This document shows positions 16,187 through 25,217 of a DNA stretch of 58,605 nucleotides, piece after piece. Position 1 is the stretch's first letter. Each line of letters starts with the position of its first letter. The position numbers were made by a program, and so were the translations under genes. Under the pieces are notes generated by a model. The model was not told where the DNA came from, searched no databases, and was given only the letters and a program-made list of their open reading frames with translations. This DNA comes from Melioribacteraceae bacterium. GTDB taxonomy: Bacteria; Bacteroidota; Ignavibacteria; Ignavibacteriales; Melioribacteraceae. The stretch lies in the NCBI GenBank assembly GCA_024103215.1, contig JAGFIY010000030.1, positions 1 to 58,605 on the forward strand, read 5' to 3'.

Positions 16187-18820
16187 ATGACACAAACACC
16201 GTTAATGAAACAATATTACGACGTAAAAGCAAAATATCCGGATACGATTTTGCTTTTTCGAGTCGGCGATTTTTTCGAAACTTTTGATGAAGATGCTAAG
16301 ACTGCTTCTAAAGTTCTTGGAATTACTCTGACCAAACGTGCTAACGGAAAAGCAGAGAATGTGCCGCTGGCTGGATTTCCACACCACGCAATCGATACTT
16401 ATCTTCCCAAGCTTGTTAGAGCAGGTTTCAGAGTTGCTGTGTGCGAGCAGACGGAAAACCCAAAGTTTGCAAAAGGAATCGTAAAGCGGGATGTTGTCGA
16501 AGTTGTAACACCGGGAGTATCGCTTAACGATAAACTGCTCGATCATAAACAAAATAATTACTTAATGTCGATATATATTGAGAACGAAAATGCCGGATTA
16601 GCTTTCTGCGATATCTCAACTGGTGAATTCTTTTGCTTTGAAACAACTCAGTCAAAAATTTGGTCTCATCTTTCCTCTCTTGCGCCATCAGAGTTAATTA
16701 TTGCAAAAGAACAAAAAGAAATTATAGAATCTAAAATCGAAAAATTTGCTTCCCCGCTTAGAGTGACTAAAATTGATAACTGGCTGTATGATTTTGAATT
16801 TGCTAACAGTCTGCTTCTTAATCACTTTCAAACCAAATCATTAAAGGGATACGGAATCGAAAGAATGAAGCTGGGGATTTCCGCTGCCGGAACAATTCTA
16901 AAATATGTGAAAGAAACACAGAAATCCGGCTTGAAGCAGATAAATAAAATTTCGAGATACAACAGTGAAGATTTTCTTCAACTCGATCCTTCGACAAAAA
17001 GAAATCTAGAAATTATTTTCACAATGCAGGACGGGGTGCGGGAAGGTTCATTAATCTCAATTCTCGATAAGACTGAAACTGCAATGGGCGGAAGGATGCT
17101 AAAAAAATGGATAACAGCACCTTTAAGAAACGGAAAGCAAATACTGCAGAGACAAGAATGCATAAAAGAATTTTTTAACAACAAAATGTTAAGAAAAAAT
17201 ATAAACGAGGAATTGAAAGAGATCGGCGATCTCGAAAGACTGATCTCAAAAGTGTGCAACGCGAGAGCAAATCCAAGGGAAATGATTGCCATTAAAACTT
17301 CGCTTAAAAAAATTCCTCTTATTCGTCAGCTTCTAGATCAATCCGAATCTAAAACTTTAAATGCAATAAACGAAAAGTTCAACGATCTTGAAAATGTAGT
17401 AACAAGAATTGATGAAGCTATCGTGGAAAACCCGCCGGCCAGTTTGAACGACGGCGGAATAATTCGAACCGGATTTAACGAAGAATTGGATGAACTTCGC
17501 GATATTTCTACAAATGCGAAAGGATGGATTGCAAATCTACAACGAACTGAAAGAGAACGTACGGGTATCCCCTCTCTTAAAGTGAATTATAATAAAGTGT
17601 TCGGATATTACATCGAAATAAGCAACGCTCATAAAAATAAAGTGCCGGATGATTATATAAGAAAACAGACACTAGTAAACAGCGAGCGGTATATTACACC
17701 CGAACTAAAAACTTACGAGGATAAAATTCTAAATGCCGAGGAAACAATTGCAGACTTAGAATTAAGTTTGTTCGATAGAGTCAGAACACAGGTTGCTGAG
17801 TCCACAGTAGAAATTCAAGAGAATGCAAAGCTAATTGCTATGCTCGATTGTTATACTTCACTTGCTGAAGTAGCGGATAATTATAACTATAGCTGTCCAA
17901 AAATCAATGACGACGAGATAATTGAGATAAAAAATGGTCGACATCCGGTTGTTGAAAGAATTTTGCCACCGGGTGAAAAATTTACACCAAACGATACACT
18001 TCTCTCAAATTCAGACTATCAGATAATATTGATAACCGGACCTAATATGGCAGGTAAATCAGTGTATCTTCGTCAAGTGGGATTGATAGTACTTCTGGCA
18101 CAGATTGGGTCTTTCGTCCCGGCTGATTCTGCAGTAATTGGAATCGTTGATAACATCTTTACTCGTGTTGGGGCAAGTGATAATATTATAGGAGGTGAAT
18201 CTACATTTCTTGTTGAAATGCAGGAAGCCGCAAACATATTGAACAATGCAACTAGCCGAAGTTTAATTCTGCTCGACGAAGTTGGAAGAGGAACCAGCAC
18301 TTTTGATGGAATATCAATTGCATGGGCAATAACTGAATATCTTCACGAAAATCCGAAGACGCAGGCAAAGACATTGTTTGCAACACACTACCACGAACTG
18401 AACGAAATGGCAGACATATTTCCGAGGATTAAAAATTTCAAAGTTGAGGTCCGCGAAATAAATGATAGAGTAATTTTCCTTCACCGTGTTTCAGCAGGAG
18501 GAGCAGATCATAGTTATGGAATTCAGGTTGCACAGATGGCAGGTTTACCGGAGTTCATAACAAAAAGAGCCAAAGAAATTTTATTCAATCTCGAAGACAA
18601 AGAACTGACACCAAATGAAGTGAAGAAATTAAAGAAGAGAAAATTCTCAGCCGATGGGGATGTGCAAATCAGTCTCTTTGAATACAAGGATGAAGAACTT
18701 CGAAACGAAATATCGAATATCCCTATAGACAACCTTACACCGCTGGATGCACTAAACAAACTGAATGAACTAAAAAAGAAATTAAATAAAAACGAAAAGG
18801 ATAATGATGAAAAGAATTAG
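16187..18820 (+). CDS. mutS: DNA mismatch repair protein MutS
   Basis: An 877-residue mismatch sensor. Domain I has the mismatch-wedging Phe-x-Glu in RVGDFFETFDED. The connector, lever and clamp regions are of normal length. The ATPase shows Walker A GPNMAGKSVYLRQVG (about residue 618) and the DEVGRGTSTFDG Walker B/signature (about 697), followed by the ATHYHEL motif. A helix-turn-helix and acidic tail close the protein. The ATG at 16187 gives the standard N-terminus (MTQTPLMKQYYDVK). The stop overlaps the start of the next gene by 14-17 bp, suggesting coupling. Confidence 0.98.
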   Translation: MTQTPLMKQYYDVKAKYPDTILLFRVGDFFETFDEDAKTASKVLGITLTKRANGKAENVPLAGFPHHAIDTYLPKLVRAGFRVAVCEQTENPKFAKGIVKRDVVEVVTPGVSLNDKLLDHKQNNYLMSIYIENENAGLAFCDISTGEFFCFETTQSKIWSHLSSLAPSELIIAKEQKEIIESKIEKFASPLRVTKIDNWLYDFEFANSLLLNHFQTKSLKGYGIERMKLGISAAGTILKYVKETQKSGLKQINKISRYNSEDFLQLDPSTKRNLEIIFTMQDGVREGSLISILDKTETAMGGRMLKKWITAPLRNGKQILQRQECIKEFFNNKMLRKNINEELKEIGDLERLISKVCNARANPREMIAIKTSLKKIPLIRQLLDQSESKTLNAINEKFNDLENVVTRIDEAIVENPPASLNDGGIIRTGFNEELDELRDISTNAKGWIANLQRTERERTGIPSLKVNYNKVFGYYIEISNAHKNKVPDDYIRKQTLVNSERYITPELKTYEDKILNAEETIADLELSLFDRVRTQVAESTVEIQENAKLIAMLDCYTSLAEVADNYNYSCPKINDDEIIEIKNGRHPVVERILPPGEKFTPNDTLLSNSDYQIILITGPNMAGKSVYLRQVGLIVLLAQIGSFVPADSAVIGIVDNIFTRVGASDNIIGGESTFLVEMQEAANILNNATSRSLILLDEVGRGTSTFDGISIAWAITEYLHENPKTQAKTLFATHYHELNEMADIFPRIKNFKVEVREINDRVIFLHRVSAGGADHSYGIQVAQMAGLPEFITKRAKEILFNLEDKELTPNEVKKLKKRKFSADGDVQISLFEYKDEELRNEISNIPIDNLTPLDALNKLNELKKKLNKNEKDNDEKN

Positions 18821-19427
18821 GAAAATTGTCTTAACAATATTGATTGCATTGTTTATGATATCCTGCACTTCTAAATATTCACCTGAGGAGGAAAAATATA
18901 TTGAAGAAATAGAAGCGTACAGAGAACATAAAGATTCTTTGATGCAGTTTGCTTCGAATTCCCCCTTCAATTTTAAAGAAAAAGTTGAATTTCATCCTTT
19001 GAATTATTTTGATGTTAAACCTAAATTTGTATTTAAAAGCAAACTTCACAAATATGAAAATCCCGACACAATAACAATTTACGGCACTCAAGGTGAACCG
19101 CGGGAAACAATCAGGTATGGATATTTACCGTTTACTTACAACGACACATTATACAATCTAAATGTCTATAAGACAAAAGCATCAAACGATGCATATTATT
19201 ACGGAATTTGGTTTACCGATAGAACTACAAACAATGAGACTTACGGTGTGGGCAGATACCTTGATTTCGAATACGTTGATGAACCGGATCATATTTACAC
19301 TCTTGATTTTAATTTGGCTTACAATCCATACTGCGCTTACAGTTCGGCTTACTCTTGTGCTATTCCAACCAAGGAAGATTACCTGGATTTAGCTATTTTA
19401 GCCGGTGAGAAAAATTTTCATGATTAA
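18807..19427 (+). CDS. DUF1684 family lipoprotein
   Basis: About 206 residues. Two consecutive ATGs exist (18804, 18807). The second has the better spacing (6 nt) from the AAAAGG Shine-Dalgarno. The lipobox is LFMISC, with the cysteine near residue 20, so the mature protein is a lipoprotein. DUF1684 features follow: EEIEAYREHKDSLM, PRETIRYGYLPF, YGIWFTDRTTNNETYGVGRYLDFEY and the closing LDFNLAYNPYCAYS ... CAIPTKEDYLDLAILAGEK. The biochemical role of the family is not established. It overlaps the end of mutS and precedes aroF by 14 bp, so it may be translationally coupled to mutS. Confidence 0.85.
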   Translation: MKRIRKIVLTILIALFMISCTSKYSPEEEKYIEEIEAYREHKDSLMQFASNSPFNFKEKVEFHPLNYFDVKPKFVFKSKLHKYENPDTITIYGTQGEPRETIRYGYLPFTYNDTLYNLNVYKTKASNDAYYYGIWFTDRTTNNETYGVGRYLDFEYVDEPDHIYTLDFNLAYNPYCAYSSAYSCAIPTKEDYLDLAILAGEKNFHD

Positions 19428-19441
19428 TTAACGGAGACGTT

Positions 19442-20455
19442 GTGGTTGTAGTTGTTAAAAAAGACGCGAGTGAAGAACAAATAAGAGATATTCTAAAACA
19501 TTTGGAAGATTACGGTTTTAAGACTCACGTATCAGTTGGGGAAATGCGTACCATTATAGGCGCAATTGGTGTTCAGCCAGATTTCGATATCAGAAAAGTG
19601 AAAATTCTTGAGGGTGTTGCTGATGTTTACAGAATTACCGATCCATTTAAACTTGCAAGCCGAAATTTCAAAAAAGAAGATACTGTTGTAAATATTAAGG
19701 ATTGCAAAATTGGAGGGGACAATATTGTACTTATTGCCGGTCCTTGTTCTATCGAAAGCGAAGAGCAAATTTTTAGATTAGCAGAAATTGTTCATAGTTC
19801 CGGAGCAAAAATACTTCGTGGAGGTGCTTTTAAACCCCGCTCTTCTCCATATTCTTTTCAAGGTCTCGGCGAAGAAGGATTAAAGATGATCAGAAAGGCT
19901 GCAGATGAATTCGGACTTTTGGTCATCACCGAAGTTCTGCAGATCGGACAAATTGATTTGATAAGTAAATATGCTGACATCCTTCAGGTTGGTGCTCGTA
20001 ACATGCAGAATTTTTCTTTACTTAAAGAACTAGGTCAATCAGATATTCCTGTGATGCTGAAACGCGGGTTATCAGCCACAATCGAAGAATGGCTTATGTC
20101 CGCAGAGTATTTGCTTTCGAGCAACAACAAAAATGTTTTCCTATGTGAACGAGGCATCAGAACTTTTGAAACTTATACCCGAAACACTTTCGATCTTTCT
20201 GCAATTCCGGTGGTTCACGAAAAGAGTCACCTTCCCGTAATTGCAGATCCTTCGCATGCGACAGGTCTTAGAAATCAAGTTCCGCCTATGGCTAGAGCTG
20301 CTATTGCTGCTGGTGCGGATGGATTGATGATAGAAATTCACGATGATCCTGAAAAAGCACTTTCGGACGGTCCCCAAGCACTTCTACCAAACCAATATTT
20401 AGACCTCATAAAAGAACTGAAGCTAATTGCTAAAGCTATCGGCAGAAATCTATGA
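19442..20455 (+). CDS. aroF: 3-deoxy-7-phosphoheptulonate (DAHP) synthase, class I-beta
   Basis: First enzyme of the shikimate pathway: PEP plus erythrose-4-phosphate gives DAHP. The 337 residues split into an N-terminal ferredoxin-like regulatory domain (about 1-70) and the KDO8P-synthase-like barrel. The barrel has LIAGPCSIESEEQ (metal-binding Cys), GGAFKPRSSPYSFQGLG, LQVGARNMQNFSLL, MLKRG and the VIADPSHATG motif near the end. The start is a GTG at 19442 with GGAG five bases upstream. The stop overlaps the next ATG by 4 bp (ATGA), tying it to tyrA. The regulatory domain suggests feedback control by an aromatic amino acid, as known in this class. Confidence 0.95.
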   Translation: MVVVVKKDASEEQIRDILKHLEDYGFKTHVSVGEMRTIIGAIGVQPDFDIRKVKILEGVADVYRITDPFKLASRNFKKEDTVVNIKDCKIGGDNIVLIAGPCSIESEEQIFRLAEIVHSSGAKILRGGAFKPRSSPYSFQGLGEEGLKMIRKAADEFGLLVITEVLQIGQIDLISKYADILQVGARNMQNFSLLKELGQSDIPVMLKRGLSATIEEWLMSAEYLLSSNNKNVFLCERGIRTFETYTRNTFDLSAIPVVHEKSHLPVIADPSHATGLRNQVPPMARAAIAAGADGLMIEIHDDPEKALSDGPQALLPNQYLDLIKELKLIAKAIGRNL

Positions 20456-21528
20456 TCCAAAAAGTGACTATTGTGGGGTTGGGATTAATCGGAGGTTCAA
20501 TCGCAAAGTCATTGAGAAAATCCGGACTCGATCTTGAACTATGGGGAATTGACAATACTGAAATTTCTCGAACTGCTTTAACTGAAGGAAGTATCGATGA
20601 TGTAATTGGACTGGATGAAATATCTAAAAGTGATATTATATTCATCTGCACTCCGTTGAGAGCTACGCTTGAAATTATGGAAAGAATAGCACCGTTAGTA
20701 AAGAAAACAACAATAATTACGGATGTTTGCGGTGTAAAATCGGTATTAAGACAAAAATGGATATCGCTCAAAAGTGATGGTTTCTATGTAGGCGGACATC
20801 CCATGACCGGAAAGGAATCAGGTGGGTATTTAAATTCCGATCCTCTTTTATTTGAAAACTCTGTATACATTCTAACAAATGAGATAAACAACCTTCCAAA
20901 CAAAGTTGAGTTAGTCAAAATAATAGAATCACTGGGTGCAAGAATAAAGATACTCGATGCAGACACTCACGATTCAATTGTTAGTAAGGTAAGCCATCTC
21001 CCTCAGATTATATCAGTCTCCCTTATCAACGCTATTACAAAAGAAGACGCTAAAGCATTAGATTTTGCTGCAGGCGGATTCCGGGATATGACACGTATAG
21101 CTTCATCCGATTTTTCAGTTTGGGAAGATGTTATAATATCTAACAGAGAAAAAATTTTGATAGAAATCGACCAACTTCAAAAGGAACTAGACGAAGTAAG
21201 AGAACTAATTTCATCCGGAAAAAAATCGGAATTGCGACAAAAGTTTGAACTTGCAAGAAAATCCCGGGACGAAGTTCCGAAAAATACAAAAGGATTTTTA
21301 ACTCAATTATTCGATCTGTTTGTATTTGTAACTGACGAACCCGGTGTTATAAGTAAAATTTCAAGTGCTTTATTCGAAAAAAACATAAACATAAAAGATA
21401 TTGAACTTTTAAAAATCCGTGAAGGAACAGGAGGTACATTTCGCATTTCGTTTGAATCTGCTGAAGATTCAGATTCAGCAAAAGTTATTATAAATAAGAT
21501 AGGCTACGAAGTAAAAGCTGCCGAATAA
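20452..21528 (+). CDS. tyrA: Prephenate dehydrogenase with C-terminal ACT domain
   Basis: Oxidatively decarboxylates prephenate to 4-hydroxyphenylpyruvate in tyrosine synthesis. The 358 residues begin with a Rossmann motif, VTIVGLGLIGGSIAKSL. The family histidine/Gly segment YVGGHPMTGKESGG is present, as are the helical domain motif VSHLPQIISVSL and AAGGFRDMTRIASS. The last ~75 residues form an ACT domain (DLFVFVTDEPGVISKISSALFEKNINIKDIEL), a usual site of feedback by tyrosine. The ATG overlaps the aroF stop (ATGA), so the two are a coupled aromatic operon. It ends 4 bp from the convergent FAD gene. Confidence 0.95.
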   Translation: MIQKVTIVGLGLIGGSIAKSLRKSGLDLELWGIDNTEISRTALTEGSIDDVIGLDEISKSDIIFICTPLRATLEIMERIAPLVKKTTIITDVCGVKSVLRQKWISLKSDGFYVGGHPMTGKESGGYLNSDPLLFENSVYILTNEINNLPNKVELVKIIESLGARIKILDADTHDSIVSKVSHLPQIISVSLINAITKEDAKALDFAAGGFRDMTRIASSDFSVWEDVIISNREKILIEIDQLQKELDEVRELISSGKKSELRQKFELARKSRDEVPKNTKGFLTQLFDLFVFVTDEPGVISKISSALFEKNINIKDIELLKIREGTGGTFRISFESAEDSDSAKVIINKIGYEVKAAE

Positions 21529-21532
21529 TTTT

Positions 21533-23086
21533 TTATTGTTTCAATTTATTAATTACAGCAGTAGCGCAATTTCTTCCGTCAATCGCGGCTGATACTATTC
21601 CACCGGCATAACCAGCACCTTCTCCACAAGGAAATAATCCGGAAACCTGGACATGTTCAAATGTAACTTTATCCCGTGGAATTCTAACCGGTGAACTGGT
21701 TCTAGATTCGGGAGCTAAAATTTGTGCTTCTTCGGTAAAATAACCGCGCTTCTTTTGCCCAAAAAATAGAAGAGCTTTTTTCATTCTTTCTCTAATTTCC
21801 TTTGGAATTATTTCATGAAGAGGTGTGGAAATAACACCTGGAATATAAGATGTTTCCGGAAGTGTAACTGATAGATCTCCGTTGACAAAATCTGTTATCC
21901 TCTGTGCTGGTGCCGTCTGTTTTGATCCTCCCGCAATAAAACACAAGTTTTCATAGTACTTTTGATACTCCAGACCGGCAAAGATTCCATGCTTTTCAAA
22001 ATTTTTAAGATCATTTCTAGTTACGCTGACAACAAATCCAGAATTTGCAAATCTTGAATTCCTTCTTGAAACTGACATTCCATTAAGTACAAGTTCTTCT
22101 TTATTTGTTGAAGCTGGTACAATTATCCCACCCGGGCACATACAAAATGAATATACTCCTCGCTCATCAATTTGACAGGAAAGATTATAACTTGCTGCCG
22201 GCAGATTTACTTCACGTATCTTTTGTTTATATTGAATTTCATCAATAATTTGCTGCGGATGTTCGATTCTCACACCCATCGCAAAATCTTTCTGTTCTAG
22301 TTTAATATTTTTGCGATTAAGCAGTTCATAAACATCTCGTGCCGAATGACCCACGCATAGAATCACATTATCAAATACAAACTCTTCCTTATCGTTTATT
22401 ATAATCCCAATAACTTTTGAATTATCGATAATAATATCAGTCAATTTTGAATCGAAATAAATTTCACCTCCCCCATTAAGTATAGTTTGACGGATATTAT
22501 TAACGACTTTTGGAAGTTTGTTAGAGCCTATATGCGGATGAGCATCAATTAATATTTCTTCGGAGGCGCCATGCTCCACCAGTGCTCTTAATATTTCATT
22601 CACGCTGCCTCTTTTAAGGGATCTTGTATAAAGTTTTCCATCTGAGTATGCTCCCGCTCCTCCCTCCCCGAAACAATAGTTTGAATCAGGATTAACTAGA
22701 TGATCCCTCATCAAATTACGAATATCTCTTCTTCTCGATTGAACATCTTTGCCTCTTTCAAAAATTACAGGTTTTAAACCCGATTCCAATAGTTTAAGTG
22801 CGGCAAACATGCCCGCAGGACCAAAACCAATTATCGCAGTTTTTTGATCCTTTCTAACCATATAAGTCGTTCTTTCAAAAGGATTATCGTGCTCCACTTT
22901 ATCGATAAATACTCTGACTTTTAATCTATATATTGGTCTTTGCCGGGCATCAATCGAACGTTTGAGAATTTTTATTTCTAAAATTCTTTTTTGAGGAATG
23001 TTTATAATATTAGCTGCAGAAGAAATATGAGCTGAAGTATTATAAATATCTTTTGGAAAACAAGTTATCTCAATATCTTTAAACAT
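21533..23086 (-). CDS. FAD-dependent dehydrogenase (COG2509-type)
   Basis: A 517-residue flavoprotein. After an N-terminal domain of about 80 residues (ferredoxin-like, ISSAANIINIPQKRILEIKILKRS) comes the FAD-binding GFGPAGMFAALKLLESG motif with the distal E in IFERG. Other family segments are DSNYCFGEGGAGAYSDGKLYTR, GHSARDVYELL, a cysteine-containing stretch (FCMCPGGIIVPAS), and a closing GLFPCGEGAGYAGGIVSAAIDG. The family is widespread and annotated as NAD(FAD)-utilising dehydrogenase, with an unknown substrate. It is 26 bp downstream of the SDR gene on the same strand and may share a transcript. Confidence 0.88.
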   Translation of the reverse strand: MFKDIEITCFPKDIYNTSAHISSAANIINIPQKRILEIKILKRSIDARQRPIYRLKVRVFIDKVEHDNPFERTTYMVRKDQKTAIIGFGPAGMFAALKLLESGLKPVIFERGKDVQSRRRDIRNLMRDHLVNPDSNYCFGEGGAGAYSDGKLYTRSLKRGSVNEILRALVEHGASEEILIDAHPHIGSNKLPKVVNNIRQTILNGGGEIYFDSKLTDIIIDNSKVIGIIINDKEEFVFDNVILCVGHSARDVYELLNRKNIKLEQKDFAMGVRIEHPQQIIDEIQYKQKIREVNLPAASYNLSCQIDERGVYSFCMCPGGIIVPASTNKEELVLNGMSVSRRNSRFANSGFVVSVTRNDLKNFEKHGIFAGLEYQKYYENLCFIAGGSKQTAPAQRITDFVNGDLSVTLPETSYIPGVISTPLHEIIPKEIRERMKKALLFFGQKKRGYFTEEAQILAPESRTSSPVRIPRDKVTFEHVQVSGLFPCGEGAGYAGGIVSAAIDGRNCATAVINKLKQ

Positions 23087-23112
23087 ATTTATGAAAAAAT
23101 TTCATTGTATTT

Positions 23113-23904
23113 TTAAAAAGTAGATTTTATTGCACCGCCATCAACGGCAATTGTGCTTCCGGTTATATATCCACTGTGCTCCGAAGCAAGGAAGGTTATA
23201 AGAGAAGCAATTTCATATGCTCCACCTACTCTTTTTAATGGTACCGATTCTCCCATTGTTTTAATTTCATCCTCAGTTGTAATCCCTTTTTCATTTGCGC
23301 GAATCTCAGCCAATTCTATTAGACGCGAGGTTAATGTATAACCGGGAGCAACATTATTTACAGTAATATTATACTTACCAACTTCGTTGGAGAGTGATTT
23401 AGCGAAACCGATAAGTCCCGTTCTGAATGTATTTGATAACATCAAATTATCGACAGGTTGTTTAACTGATAGAGAAGTAATATTAATTATGCGCCCCCAC
23501 TTTTTGATTTTCATATTTGGCAGCACCAATTCAGCTAATTTAACTGCACTACGTAGTACTTGAATATAAGCTTTATCCCAATCTTCATCAGAAAGTGATT
23601 CGAAATTACCCGGAACAGGTCCACCGCAATTATTTACCAGTATATCAATTTCACCAAACTCTTTTTTAACCTTTTCATAGGATAAAAAGATGGATTCCAA
23701 TGAATTTAAATCGCATACTATAGAAAAGACATCGCGGTTATGTTTCTCTTTTAATTTATATGCTGCTGCTTCAATATTATTTTTATTGCTTGAAAGAATT
23801 ACGACCTTTGTTCCTTCCTCCATTAACATATCGGCTGTCGCAAAACCAATCCCCTTACTTGCAGCAGTAATAAGAGCCAGTTTTCCATTCAAATATAGAT
23901 TCAT
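23113..23904 (-). CDS. SDR family oxidoreductase with atypical active site
   Basis: A 263-residue Rossmann-fold SDR. The cofactor motif ITAASKGIGFATADML (the TGxxxGIG class) and the NNCGG segment are present. The serine of the active site is in INITSLS. The usual YxxxK is not: where most SDRs have 'YSASKAGL', this protein reads LSNTFRTGL, so Tyr and Lys are replaced by Ser and Arg in a collinear alignment. The C-terminus is normal (NITVNNVAPGYT, GYITGSTIAVDGG). A subgroup of FabG-like proteins with this LSNxxR pattern is known to me. Whether such proteins catalyse reduction is unclear. It sits between ackA and the FAD dehydrogenase. Confidence 0.85.
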   Translation of the reverse strand: MNLYLNGKLALITAASKGIGFATADMLMEEGTKVVILSSNKNNIEAAAYKLKEKHNRDVFSIVCDLNSLESIFLSYEKVKKEFGEIDILVNNCGGPVPGNFESLSDEDWDKAYIQVLRSAVKLAELVLPNMKIKKWGRIINITSLSVKQPVDNLMLSNTFRTGLIGFAKSLSNEVGKYNITVNNVAPGYTLTSRLIELAEIRANEKGITTEDEIKTMGESVPLKRVGGAYEIASLITFLASEHSGYITGSTIAVDGGAIKSTF

Positions 23905-23942
23905 TGAATTCCTTTTTGAAGATTAACGATTTAAAATAAAAA

Positions 23943-23966
23943 ATCCCGGACAAATGTGTACGGGAT
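23943..23966 (-). terminator. Terminator after ackA
   Basis: Stem ATCCCG (23943-23948) with CGGGAT (23961-23966) and a 12-nt loop. On the minus strand it is followed by TTTTTTATTTT. It lies 21 bp beyond the ackA stop. Confidence 0.75.
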
Positions 23967-23987
23967 AGAAAAAGATTTTTTGGAAGG

Positions 23988-25202
23988 TTACTTTAAGCTC
24001 TCTAAATGTTTAGAAACAATTTCTTCTGTATCTAGAGCAATAACCAATTCTTCATTAGTCGGGATTCTAAAAATTCTCACCTTTGAATCATCTGTGGATA
24101 TATCCGCCTCACCTTTCGGAGATTCATTTTTAGTTTCATCAAGTTTAAGACCAAGGTAGTCCATATTTGAACAAACATCTTTCCTAACAAGAGTCGAGTT
24201 CTCACCTATTCCACCAGTGAATACCAATGCATCAATTCCGCCCAAAGCTGCAGAATAAGCTCCTATATACTTTTTAATTCTATAAGTAAAGAGATTAAAC
24301 GCTTCTGAAGCTTTTTTATCGTTTGCAGCTTTGGCTTCTTCAATTTCTCTCATATCGCTGCTTTCACCACTAACACCTATCAAACCGCTATGTTTGTTCA
24401 TTAGTGTATTTGCTTCACCAATCGAAAGTCCCTCTTTACCCATAATATATAGAATAACCGAAGGATCCATATCGCCGCATCTTGTTCCCATAAGCAAGCC
24501 TTCGAGCGGTGTGAATCCCATTGATGTATCGATCGATATACCACCGTTAATTGCAGCAATGCTTGCACCATTTCCAAGATGTGCTGTAATTATTTTCAAT
24601 TCCGTTATATCCTTTCCCATAAGTTCAGCTGCACGCTTAGATACAAATCTGTGAGAGGTGCCGTGAAAACCGTAACGTCTTATCTTATATCTTTTATATA
24701 ACTCACGGGGAATGCCATAAAGATAAGCGTGTGGAGGCATCTTAGCGTGAAATGCCGTATCAAAAACGCCGCACTGAGGAGTATTCGGAAGTTGAATTGT
24801 AACTGCTTCTATACCTTTGATATTCGGCGGGTTATGAAGCGGTGCCAATTCGATATTTTCTTTCAATGCACGCATAACGTTTTCTGTTATTAGAACCGAT
24901 CCGGAAAATGTCTCACCTCCGTGCACAACTCTATGCCCTACAGCATCAATTTCGTTTTTATCTTGTATTACACCGTGATTCGGAGAGAGTAAAACCGCAA
25001 TCACATATTCGATTGCAATTTTATGGTCCAATATTTCACCAACAATCCTAATTTTTTCTTTTCCAGCGGGTTGATGAGTAAGAACTGCGCTCATCATTCC
25101 AATTCTTTCAACTTGACCTTTTGCGAGCGGAGCAGCAATTTCGGTATCGATAAATTGATATTTTATCGATGAGCTGCCGCAATTTAGAACTAATATTTTC
25201 AT
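23988..25202 (-). CDS. ackA: Acetate kinase
   Basis: Converts acetyl phosphate and ADP to acetate and ATP, the energy-yielding step of acetate fermentation. The 404 residues begin with the signature VLNCGSSSIKYQFID. Other canonical segments are GHRVVHGGETF, LAPLHNPPNIKGIEA, VFDTAFHAKMPPHAYLYGIP, RRYGFHGTSHRFVSKRAAEL, TAHLGNGASIAAINGG, DTSMGFTPLEGLLMGTRCGDMDPS and the closing FTGGIGENSTLVRKD. No pta gene is visible in the window. Its ATG is 15 bp after the stop of the 3-hydroxyacyl-CoA dehydrogenase gene, so the two are likely cotranscribed. Confidence 0.98.
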   Translation of the reverse strand: MKILVLNCGSSSIKYQFIDTEIAAPLAKGQVERIGMMSAVLTHQPAGKEKIRIVGEILDHKIAIEYVIAVLLSPNHGVIQDKNEIDAVGHRVVHGGETFSGSVLITENVMRALKENIELAPLHNPPNIKGIEAVTIQLPNTPQCGVFDTAFHAKMPPHAYLYGIPRELYKRYKIRRYGFHGTSHRFVSKRAAELMGKDITELKIITAHLGNGASIAAINGGISIDTSMGFTPLEGLLMGTRCGDMDPSVILYIMGKEGLSIGEANTLMNKHSGLIGVSGESSDMREIEEAKAANDKKASEAFNLFTYRIKKYIGAYSAALGGIDALVFTGGIGENSTLVRKDVCSNMDYLGLKLDETKNESPKGEADISTDDSKVRIFRIPTNEELVIALDTEEIVSKHLESLK

Positions 25203-25217
25203 AAATATCTCTTTTCC

